Assembly (NCBI RefSeq): GCF_011752935.1
Contig: NZ_VWWO01000002.1
Coordinates: 2,744,196 to 2,808,195, forward strand
Reading direction: 5' to 3'
DNA length: 64,000 nt
DNA from: Chitinophaga sp. Cy-1792
Lineage (GTDB): Bacteria; Bacteroidota; Bacteroidia; Chitinophagales; Chitinophagaceae
Positions 38,434 through 45,826 of this stretch are shown here, piece after piece; position 1 is the stretch's first letter, and each line of letters opens with the position of its first letter. The notes below the pieces were generated by a model. It did no database searches. It worked only from the letters and a program-made list of their open reading frames with translations, and had not been told where the DNA came from. Made by a program: the position numbers and the translations under genes.

Positions 38434-39627
38434 CTATGGCATCACGGTTATTGTGCCATTACCGACTTTAAAGTTGATACCACTTTTCTGTAAAACGCTT
38501 AAGATAACGGACAAGCTGGTTTTCCTGCTGAACCGCCCTGAAAACTTACGCTCCGGCACTTTCCCCTGAAACACCACCTTCATATTATACAGGCGGCCTA
38601 CCTCCTGCATGATCGTTTTAATATCTGCTTCGTTAAAACTCAGTAGTTCCTCTTTCCAGGCCATTACCTCTTCTATATTTACATCGTTGTTGATGACTAT
38701 CCCGGCATTTACGACCGCCTGCTGATTGGGCGACAGCTTGCGTACATCGGGAGAATTGTTCTCTGCTACTTTCACTGCGCCTTCCAGCAAGGTTACTCTT
38801 GTGGCGCCATCATCCTCATAGGCACGTATATCAAAATGGGTTCCCAATACTTCTGTGGTTGCCTGCGGCGCCGTCACAATAAATTTTTTACCATGTAATT
38901 TCGCCACTTCAAAATATACTTCCCCGGTGATATCTACTTTTCTTGTATCTCCATTAAATGCCAGCGGATAGGAAATGGAAGATTCGGCATTTAACCATAC
39001 CCAGGTACCATCTGCCAGTTTCAGTTTCATCATTTTGCTTCCGCGGGGATTGTCGACACGGGCCTGTAATACGCCAGCACTGCCGCCATCCTGTGTATAG
39101 GCTACTTCCCCATCGCCTATGCGTGACAACCGGATACCATATTTTTGTACCTGAGCCGTACTTTTGACATCATCCAGTTTTATCTTAGTGCCATCGGGTA
39201 AAGTAAGAATCGCATGACTGATTTTAGGCGCGTCTATATCTGCGATAGCAGCATTTTCCTTATCATGATGGGTACCTTCCGGCCAGTAACGGAATACCAG
39301 TATACCGATCAGTACAGCGGCAGCGGCCACCATACCACTACGTAATATTTTCCATTTACGTGTATGCGTAACCGTTAATCCGGCAGATGCAGTATGCAGG
39401 GTTTGTTGTAATGCCTCCAGCATTTTTGCCCGCTCTTCGCCCGTTTCCAGCCCCGTATAGGTTTGCTGTTCCAGGTCTTTCGTCATGGCTTTTCCCAGTA
39501 ACTCCCGAAGTTCCTCTTCCTGCAATCCATGCAGAAACTCATCCACCTCGTCTGGTGTCAGACGCTGAGCAACCCAGCCTTGCAGCAGGTAGCTAAAACG
39601 ATGCGCTTTATTTGATTGATCAGGCAT
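38434..39627 (-). CDS. FecR-family anti-sigma factor (locus 3)
   Basis: 397 residues: cytoplasmic N-terminus with acidic HGLQEEELRELL segments, transmembrane helix (about 93-115), periplasmic FecR domain (ADGTWVWLNAESSISYP, TGEVYFEVAKLHGKKFIV, VLGTHFDIRAYED) and DUF4974-like C-terminus. It is 57 bp from the sigma gene, whose intergenic DNA has a T-run, a C-run and an inverted repeat. Confidence 0.93.
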   Translation of the reverse strand: MPDQSNKAHRFSYLLQGWVAQRLTPDEVDEFLHGLQEEELRELLGKAMTKDLEQQTYTGLETGEERAKMLEALQQTLHTASAGLTVTHTRKWKILRSGMVAAAAVLIGILVFRYWPEGTHHDKENAAIADIDAPKISHAILTLPDGTKIKLDDVKSTAQVQKYGIRLSRIGDGEVAYTQDGGSAGVLQARVDNPRGSKMMKLKLADGTWVWLNAESSISYPLAFNGDTRKVDITGEVYFEVAKLHGKKFIVTAPQATTEVLGTHFDIRAYEDDGATRVTLLEGAVKVAENNSPDVRKLSPNQQAVVNAGIVINNDVNIEEVMAWKEELLSFNEADIKTIMQEVGRLYNMKVVFQGKVPERKFSGRFSRKTSLSVILSVLQKSGINFKVGNGTITVMP

Positions 39628-39640
39628 ATACTATAACATG

Positions 39641-39668
39641 TACCCCGACCCATTCAGAATGGGGGGTA
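39641..39668. promoter_or_regulatory. Inverted repeat in the sigma-fecR gap (locus 3)
   Basis: On the plus strand, TACCCC plus CCATTC pair with GAATGG plus GGGGTA around a one-base centre and a 3-nt bulge. In the gene direction it is preceded by a long T-run after the sigma stop. It could be an operator, a promoter for fecR or a weak terminator. The TACCCCCC string is shared with locus 2. Confidence 0.35.
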
Positions 39669-39684
39669 TCTCCCAAAAAAAAAT

Positions 39685-40287
39685 TTATTTTCTGTTAATA
39701 AGCCACACAGTCGCCAGCAGTGAGATAATTTCCTCCCTGTATAGCAACAGTTGCGCCTTCATCTTTTTTAATGCTTTTGCCATATGCTCCTTTACCGTTT
39801 CCACACCAATGCCCAGTTTCTCCGCAATTTCGGCATAGCTGGCGCCCTCGTACCGAGATAGCCGGTATACTTCTTCCTGCCTGGCCGGCAAAGCCTTTAT
39901 TAATCCTTCTATCACTTCTCCCTTCTGCCGGAGAATCAGCTGATGCAGAGGGGTATCGCTCTCCTCTTCAAAAAGTGCTCTGGCATAGCTGACATAGGAT
40001 TTATGATAGCTTTCGCGTTTCAGCAGCTTTAAAGTCTGGTTCTTGGTGATGGTCCACATCCAGGCTTCTGCATCTTCTACCGGCGGCAAGGATGCCCGTT
40101 TTTCCCATATAATGGAAAATACCAGCTGAGTAATATCATTCGCCTGCTCTCTGACCTTACAATACTGCAATGCGGTGGAAAAAATGCGGCTGTGGTAGGT
40201 GTTGAACAAAGTCGTAAAGGCGGCGGCATCGCCATCAGCAATTTGGGCAAAGAGAGATAACAAGTGATTCCGGGACTGCAAATCCAT
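39685..40287 (-). CDS. ECF-type RNA polymerase sigma-70 factor (locus 3)
   Basis: 200 residues with region 2 (VREQANDITQLVFSIIWEKRASL) and region 4 (EGASYAEIAEKLGIGVETVKEHMAKAL) of ECF sigma factors, no region 3. Like the locus 2 sigma it ends in a hydrophobic tail (EEIISLLATVWLINRK). It leads the sigma > FecR > SusC > SusD > GH18 transcript. Confidence 0.93.
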   Translation of the reverse strand: MDLQSRNHLLSLFAQIADGDAAAFTTLFNTYHSRIFSTALQYCKVREQANDITQLVFSIIWEKRASLPPVEDAEAWMWTITKNQTLKLLKRESYHKSYVSYARALFEEESDTPLHQLILRQKGEVIEGLIKALPARQEEVYRLSRYEGASYAEIAEKLGIGVETVKEHMAKALKKMKAQLLLYREEIISLLATVWLINRK

Positions 40288-40591
40288 TGAAAAACAATTA
40301 GAAAAGATTTCGGTTGAGCCTCCTTACATTCACACGTGGAGTACTAATGACAATAGTACATTAAAATATTAATACAGAAAAGTTCACGGCTTGCTGGGTA
40401 AACTAAGGAGCGTCCGCCGGCATTAGCTATTGGACTGCACAAGGACAATATATCCTGGTCGTCATTTTCTCCACCCCTGACATTGCCAAATCTATTTCGT
40501 GAAATGTTATCAAGATGCCCGACATATCTTTTCCTCCAGACAAATCAGCGAGAAAATGTGTAGCTTTCAGGGCTTTTAATAGTTATTAATA
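40288..40591. other. Intergenic region between divergent locus 3 and nuclease unit
   Basis: 304 bp without an open frame worth calling. It must hold the promoters of the sigma gene (minus) and of the nuclease pair (plus). No strong consensus pair was identified by eye. Confidence 0.4.
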
Positions 40592-41365
40592 ATGCTAAAC
40601 TTAATAAAATCAGGAAAGTCAGGCCGCAATTTCCAGGTAATTGAACAAATAGAAATCAACTTAAAAAAATTCTTCAAAAAATCGGAGGATTCCCTTACCT
40701 CATCTATCTTTGAAAGGTTATTATATCTACCGCCGAAAATCTTTTGGGAAATCCTAACAAAGTCAATCGCAGACAAAGAACTCTATCACTTAGAAGCACA
40801 ATTAATAAATGTTGAATTCTGGCCCAGATGGGATTTCGAAAATGGATATAAAGAAGCGGATGTATTCCTGAGATTCAAACATTTTGACCTGATCATTGAA
40901 GCTAAACGAAACGATGATGAATTTACACAATACGAGTACCAATGGATAAGCGAAGCAGAAGCTTACATAAAGGAATACGGCAATGAAAAGCCTTGTTACC
41001 TGCTGGCAATTGGTGGAATTAACAAATTAGATACTCAAACAAAAAATATCACTACATCTTCAGGCCAAATGAAAGTTTTCAAATTAAGGTGGAGCGGTAT
41101 CATCTATGAAATTAAAACTAAAATCAGGGAAATAGAAGCAGCGAAGGAAGACACCTATAATCCGGTAATGAATATCCTCCGCGATTTATTAGGGTGGTTT
41201 GAGGTTCATGGTTTTAATAGTGGAGATTTATTAAATACACTTCCTACAAACATAAGCATATCACAGCAACACCTCGACAAGTTTAAAAATAGTAAAAAAC
41301 TATCCTTCCTCCGTTATTCTAAATTTCCTGAAAATCTGCAAAATATCAATCTAAGAGAATTATGA
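40592..41365 (+). CDS. PD-(D/E)XK nuclease-like protein
   Basis: 257 residues, no signal peptide. A core with KEADVFL, a beta hairpin and LIIEAKR gives Asp90, Glu103 and Lys105 in the order D-X12-E-X-K, the usual metal-binding set of PD-(D/E)XK nucleases. The flanking helical regions are unfamiliar. The DNA is clearly more AT-rich than the surrounding loci. Its stop overlaps the ATG of the next gene by 4 bp (ATGA), so the two are translationally coupled. A DNA-targeting defence or repair role is plausible; none is shown. Confidence 0.65.
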   Translation: MLNLIKSGKSGRNFQVIEQIEINLKKFFKKSEDSLTSSIFERLLYLPPKIFWEILTKSIADKELYHLEAQLINVEFWPRWDFENGYKEADVFLRFKHFDLIIEAKRNDDEFTQYEYQWISEAEAYIKEYGNEKPCYLLAIGGINKLDTQTKNITTSSGQMKVFKLRWSGIIYEIKTKIREIEAAKEDTYNPVMNILRDLLGWFEVHGFNSGDLLNTLPTNISISQQHLDKFKNSKKLSFLRYSKFPENLQNINLREL

Positions 41366-42003
41366 ATAAATTAACTAAAGAAGAACTACGCGAAGTCCTT
41401 GTTGATGTAAGAAAATCCTATAGGCTATTATATTTCTATCAACGCAGAATTCTTGATACAATTGAATTTATATCTAATTTCATTCAAGGCGGAAAAATTG
41501 AAGGATACGCCTCATTTAGTAATCAATCACCGAAAGAAGGAGCAACATTAGATCTTAAAGGCTGGGCCTGGGACTGGCTAAATATGTACCTGTATGAATT
41601 TTTCTTTTTCGAAAATAATATTGGCAAAGGTGATATTTTAAGGTTCGGAATAGCCGTCCAAAGTGATACGGGATTTTTTGATTCAACAGGAGGAATATCA
41701 GCAACTGACGTGGCCTTTTACCCTGACCCTTCAGATGCTGGAACACGCCTGCTATTCTATATTGGAAAAAACACATGGAAACCAACGCCTTTTTCAGATC
41801 TGGAGCTTGATTTCTTTAAGAAATCCGAAACCGAGTATATTGAGAAGTCGGATAACAAAATCTTCTTAAGTAAGGCATACAATCTTGAAGAATTAATTGA
41901 TGAGGAGCATATCCTGTCATGTCTGAAAGATTTTAAATCATTCTGCGACCTAAACGGAATTCCAGAATTCCAGCTTAGTTTTGACAATGCTACCAGATAT
42001 TAG
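41362..42003 (+). CDS. Unknown partner protein of the PD-(D/E)XK-like nuclease
   Basis: 213 residues, soluble, not recognised. Rich in aromatic residues (WAWDWLNMYLYEFFFFEN near residue 70) with an acidic C-terminal half. It starts within the last codons of the nuclease-like gene, so the pair makes a stoichiometric operon. It could be an inhibitor, an immunity protein or a specificity subunit. AT-rich like its partner, with a perfect palindrome right after its stop. Confidence 0.6.
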   Translation: MNKLTKEELREVLVDVRKSYRLLYFYQRRILDTIEFISNFIQGGKIEGYASFSNQSPKEGATLDLKGWAWDWLNMYLYEFFFFENNIGKGDILRFGIAVQSDTGFFDSTGGISATDVAFYPDPSDAGTRLLFYIGKNTWKPTPFSDLELDFFKKSETEYIEKSDNKIFLSKAYNLEELIDEEHILSCLKDFKSFCDLNGIPEFQLSFDNATRY

Positions 42004-42016
42004 CCAATAACCTCTA

Positions 42017-42074
42017 TTCAGCAGATGCTGGGTCAGGTCAGTGCATGCACTGACCTGACCCAGCATCTGCTGAA
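42017..42074. repeat. Perfect 58-bp palindrome without spacer
   Basis: Two 29-bp arms (42017-42045 and 42046-42074) are exact reverse complements with no loop bases between them. The sequence is not flanked by a long T-run. It sits between the convergent stops of the nuclease partner gene (42003) and the DUF1345 gene (42093). It may act as a two-way terminator through a hairpin at the RNA level, or be a cruciform or recombination site. Confidence 0.9.
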
Positions 42075-42092
42075 ATCATCCAGAAGAATCTA

Positions 42093-42773
42093 TTACCTCA
42101 ACCCTGCAATCAAGTTGATAGTGAGTGCTAATACAAAAGTATTCAGAACGAAGGAAATAAGTCCATGAAACAATACTACTCTTCTCAATAACTTCCTGCT
42201 GATCTCCACATCAGACACCTGGAATGTCATCCCTATCACAAATGAAAAATAGGCAAAGTCGATATAATCAGGATTGTTTTCTTCCGGAAATATTAATCCA
42301 CCTGCATGCCTGGTTGGATCAGTAACATCATCGTCGTAATATATATCTGCATAATGAAGGGTAAACGTGGTATGCACCATCGCCCAGGAAGCCAGCATTC
42401 CAACGATGGCAACAGGTACATATACTCCTTTTGATGGTCCTAAATTGTTAGATAACAGCATTAATAAAACAATAACCAGACTGGCAACCGAGGCTATTAT
42501 AACTACCGCCATCACAAATACCCTGTTACCGTCATCTATTCTTCCCCAGGTCCTTATTTCATCAACATTCCTGCTAAAAAATATAATCCACGCCATCGCT
42601 ATAAACGAAAGCGCAAATACATCCCATAATAACACAGAAAACACCAATGGATTAACAGGTATGTGACAGAAATAAAATAAGGCAAACACCAATAAGGTCA
42701 CCCCTAAACTTACTGTAACCCGCTCTACCGGGTGCATGCTTAGCAACAATTTGATAGCAGCTTTCTTTTTCAT
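42093..42773 (-). CDS. DUF1345 integral membrane protein
   Basis: 226 residues from the ATG at 42773 (the frame runs to 42794, but the Lys-rich MKKKAAIK start is more natural). About six transmembrane helices. The conserved DUF1345 pattern HTTFTLHYADIYY followed by the PDYIDFAYFSFVIGMTFQVSDVEI loop is present. The family is uncharacterised and sometimes annotated as membrane or channel-like. Monocistronic. Confidence 0.8.
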   Translation of the reverse strand: MKKKAAIKLLLSMHPVERVTVSLGVTLLVFALFYFCHIPVNPLVFSVLLWDVFALSFIAMAWIIFFSRNVDEIRTWGRIDDGNRVFVMAVVIIASVASLVIVLLMLLSNNLGPSKGVYVPVAIVGMLASWAMVHTTFTLHYADIYYDDDVTDPTRHAGGLIFPEENNPDYIDFAYFSFVIGMTFQVSDVEISRKLLRRVVLFHGLISFVLNTFVLALTINLIAGLR

Positions 42774-42835
42774 AATAATTAAAGATAACCGCAAAAAATC
42801 AACTTTTTATACTTTTGAGCACTGGCAAGGTAAAA

Positions 42836-43969
42836 TCAGGTGACAGGCCGGTTAAACCGCAACCCCATTAGCTGGGCATCCACTATGTTTTTAGATTGTA
42901 TAAGTACTTTATATTTCGTACCCATTTCGAAAATAAGGGTGTAACTGATATGGGATTCTTCCTGTGCCAATTGCAGGACACCCTTATTACTGCGTTCACT
43001 GGCTGCTCTTAATAATTCTTTAAATCCAAGGGCCTGTAAGAAACAGCCCATTGGGGTAATGCCATTGGTACATAAGCCTCCCAGTTCTCCCCAATGGCCT
43101 AATGCACTGAAATTTACATGGGCGGTGATATCCTGCAGACCAATGTTACAAAAGTAATCATCGCTGATCTGATGTTTATAATAACATAGCAGGGTACCGC
43201 AACTTCTATGAGGTTTATACAGCTCTTCAGACAGGTCACCATAGTCGATGGTAATAATAAATCCTTTTTTCAGGCGGCTTGCCACCTGATGAATCCATTT
43301 AATAGCATCCAGGTTTACTTCAGCGCGGTACCCTTTGGGAAGTGTTACGTGGAGATCATGGAAATACGCCTGCAATGCAGGCGCAGCCGGTTTTAACAGC
43401 TCAGTAAATTGTTGATGGTAATCGATATAGACTTCCATTAATTCATCGTCCATCACTACCTGGTGTACCGGGAAATTATCGATTAATTCATTGGAGAAGA
43501 TACAATCAATATCTCCGGGAATCTCCTCGATAGTATTATACAAACACACTTTGTCCGACAGGCATTCCGCCCGCAGGTTATATCGCTTCTCTATTATACA
43601 ATAGCGTAGCTGATCATATAAAGGGCGATTCTGTTTTAAATATTCCAGCATATCATAGCATAGCAGCCCCTGGCCTGCGCCATATTCCACTATAGTGAAG
43701 TCATTTTTCCCCAGGATGTTCCACATTTCCTCTATCTGTCTGCCAATAGTGGCCCCAAAGGAACTGGTCAGGCTACTGGCAGTAATATAATCACCTTCAC
43801 AGCCTATCTTATCTCCGGCGGTTGTATAATAGCCATAGTCGGGATGATACAGACAAAGGTCCATAAAAGTATAGAAGGAAATGGGGCCTTCATTTTGTAT
43901 TTTATTGATGATAACACCCGGCAGTCCCATCCATATTGTGTTTGATGATGAATTGGTTACCATTATCAT
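42836..43969 (-). CDS. MidA/NDUFAF7-type SAM-dependent methyltransferase
   Basis: 377 residues. Family hallmarks: GPISFYTFMDLCLYHPDYGYY at the N-terminus, ASSLTSSFGATIGRQI, the SAM motif VEYGAGQGLL, SNELIDNFPVHQV and FIITIDYGD. NDUFAF7 in mitochondria methylates an arginine of complex I; bacterial members have related or unknown protein targets. The gene is close to the biosynthetic operon but separated from it by the NusG-like gene and a terminator, so a link is not supported. Confidence 0.88.
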   Translation of the reverse strand: MIMVTNSSSNTIWMGLPGVIINKIQNEGPISFYTFMDLCLYHPDYGYYTTAGDKIGCEGDYITASSLTSSFGATIGRQIEEMWNILGKNDFTIVEYGAGQGLLCYDMLEYLKQNRPLYDQLRYCIIEKRYNLRAECLSDKVCLYNTIEEIPGDIDCIFSNELIDNFPVHQVVMDDELMEVYIDYHQQFTELLKPAAPALQAYFHDLHVTLPKGYRAEVNLDAIKWIHQVASRLKKGFIITIDYGDLSEELYKPHRSCGTLLCYYKHQISDDYFCNIGLQDITAHVNFSALGHWGELGGLCTNGITPMGCFLQALGFKELLRAASERSNKGVLQLAQEESHISYTLIFEMGTKYKVLIQSKNIVDAQLMGLRFNRPVT

Positions 43970-44085
43970 ATATAGATTCTTATGCCAGAAAAAAAGCTGG
44001 TAAAAGAATTTTCTTCTAAAATGATTAAAAATACCTTCCTTTTAACCAGGTAAATGACCGCACACCAGGCAACACAGGACACAAA

Positions 44086-44138
44086 AAAAGAGCGAAGCTG
44101 ATACCCCGTAATTTGCGGGGCATCAGCTTCGCTCTTTT
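44086..44138 (-). terminator. Strong intrinsic terminator of the NusG-like gene
   Basis: 23 paired positions with one mismatch (44086-44108 with 44116-44138), 7-nt loop, and a run of seven T on the minus strand. It lies about 40 bp past the stop of the NusG-like gene. Confidence 0.85.
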
Positions 44139-44178
44139 ATACTTTCTTATTTTTCGCTGTATCTCTGGCAGCGGATCA

Positions 44179-44667
44179 TTAACTTTGCAACATCTGCAGC
44201 GACATATCAGCAATTACATTTCTGTTCAATATATTTACCCTTACAAGGACCTTTGTTTTTCCACTGTGCTTAATTACCTCACAGGATAACCCGGATAATG
44301 GCCCATTCTGAATAACAACTATTTCTCCAGGCATATAATGATCGGTAGCAACCGCCAGGTTTTCTCCCTGTCCTACCACGATATTCAAACTATCTATCAC
44401 CGTCTGTGGTACGCGACATGCAAGCTTGCCCATTTTAACATAACTCACAGCACCATCAGCATCAATCGCTGAGAAATATTCCTGTGTGTTATTAAGGTTC
44501 ACAAAAACATAGGACGGGAAAAGTGGCATACCTGTCTTCTTCCTTGGAACATGTTTCATTGTTGGCAAAAAAGTATCTATCATTAACCTGGAAAGTTGTG
44601 CGACTACCTTTTTTTCGTGCCTTGGCCTTGTATAAATAAGGTACCAGCCTGAATTAAAATTGCTCAT
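44179..44667 (-). CDS. NusG/UpxY-type transcription antiterminator
   Basis: 162 residues. NGN domain at the N-terminus (WYLIYTRPRHEKKVVAQL, PLFPSYVFVNL) and a KOW-like C-terminal domain (YMPGEIVVIQNGPLSGLSCEV). Paralogous NusG proteins of this type (UpxY, LoaP) load onto RNA polymerase at the start of long polysaccharide or secondary-metabolite operons and let it read through terminators. Here it lies directly downstream of the large NRPS operon, same strand, after a 738-bp gap. Specific control of that operon is likely by analogy but would have to act from outside, since the operon start is off-window. Confidence 0.85.
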   Translation of the reverse strand: MSNFNSGWYLIYTRPRHEKKVVAQLSRLMIDTFLPTMKHVPRKKTGMPLFPSYVFVNLNNTQEYFSAIDADGAVSYVKMGKLACRVPQTVIDSLNIVVGQGENLAVATDHYMPGEIVVIQNGPLSGLSCEVIKHSGKTKVLVRVNILNRNVIADMSLQMLQS

Positions 44668-45405
44668 GGTATCTGAGGTGTTTATAATTTTTATTCTCCA
44701 AAAATGGCATAGCTACCGCTACAGTGAGTGCATGCTGCTTCTCAAAGTAAAAATGGGTCCTTTGGTATTTACGTTGTTGAATTTGCTGGCCAGGCATGAC
44801 TACCACCATAACAAATACATGGCTGTATTTATTACGCATCGCAGGTGCGCTACACTGGTGACAGTCTATGAAGATTCACTGTAACAAAAATTCAAATGAA
44901 TATCTTGCCAGTTCTTATCTCAAATCACATCATGTCATTAAATCCAGCGATCAACATTTGTTAGGTGTAAAATAGATTAGTGGTGGTGGGTGTAATTGTC
45001 CTATCTCATTTTAAATGTACCATGGTGTTCTCACGAACCCGATGGTCAGGGTTACTTAATTGCTTTAAGGATTGGGATATCCACTACTAGTAGCGCAGGC
45101 AACCCAGTTACCGATATATGTAAGCATCAGGTATCAAAATGGTTATTAAAGGTAGATCAATAGTTAAAAATCAGCATCTGACATAGGTTTTCTGACTTAC
45201 TATCAATACGTTGTGATGTTCAGGATAGCTCATTGTTTTGGCATCAATCTTCAGGGGCATTATATCATCAATTCGGGTACAATTCTTCGGGTCTATTAAT
45301 TAAACGGCAGTCCTAAGTATGGGATCAAAAATAGAGAAAAAATATATACAAACCCAAATATTTACGCTATTAATTTTTGGTAACATAGCAACCACGCTGC
45401 ATCTG
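44668..45405. other. 738-bp gene-free region before the NusG-like gene
   Basis: No open frame with recognisable protein features on either strand; a 74-codon plus-strand frame (44660-44884) starts inside the antiterminator gene and looks like noise. AT-rich. It must hold the antiterminator promoter and the end of the biosynthetic operon, yet no obvious intrinsic terminator follows the operon's last gene. A long untranslated leader or small RNA is possible. Confidence 0.45.
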
Positions 45406-45804
45406 TTATAGCTTATGCCCTGTATTCATTGTTACCTCCTTTTTAGGCGATACCAGCGCCCGGCCTGTATGCAAGGCCAATCCCGCCAGCAGCCCGCCTA
45501 TCACCCCCGCCAGCAATATTACAATGATCTTAGGGGCAGCGAACATCAGCGCCACCCGCGACAATACCAAACCGTGGCCCATCTGATCATAAAAGAGATT
45601 ACCTACCGCCCAGGTGAGGAACCCCGAGATAAACCCTGTCATAAAAACCGGGAAGGTCCATTTTATGCGTATGCTCCACATACCCGCCAGCAGCAAAGGC
45701 ACCAGGAAGCTCCACCATGGCAGGAATACAGCCTGATGTGTCAAAACGATCAAAGCAATGAGCAATAATATAGCGATGAGCATATGCAGCAAATTCTTTT
45801 TCAT
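45406..45804 (-). CDS. Small four-helix membrane protein, last gene of the NRPS operon
   Basis: 132 residues, not recognised. About four transmembrane helices (7-28, 30-48, 50-75, 85-113), with Lys/Arg-rich ends and a soluble tail. It follows the penicillin-acylase gene by 22 bp, so it is co-transcribed and may be a membrane accessory for export, immunity or the acylase. No motif supports a choice. Confidence 0.65.
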   Translation of the reverse strand: MKKNLLHMLIAILLLIALIVLTHQAVFLPWWSFLVPLLLAGMWSIRIKWTFPVFMTGFISGFLTWAVGNLFYDQMGHGLVLSRVALMFAAPKIIVILLAGVIGGLLAGLALHTGRALVSPKKEVTMNTGHKL

Positions 45805-45826
45805 GAAGATGTTTTTTTTGTGATGA

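Noticed and set aside
42836..43969. MidA-type methyltransferase as part of the NRPS cluster
   Set aside because: Separated by a strong terminator, the NusG-like gene and a long gap; the family has a housekeeping type of role.
44660..44884. 74-codon plus-strand frame near the NusG-like gene
   Set aside because: Begins inside the antiterminator gene on the opposite strand; no protein-like features.
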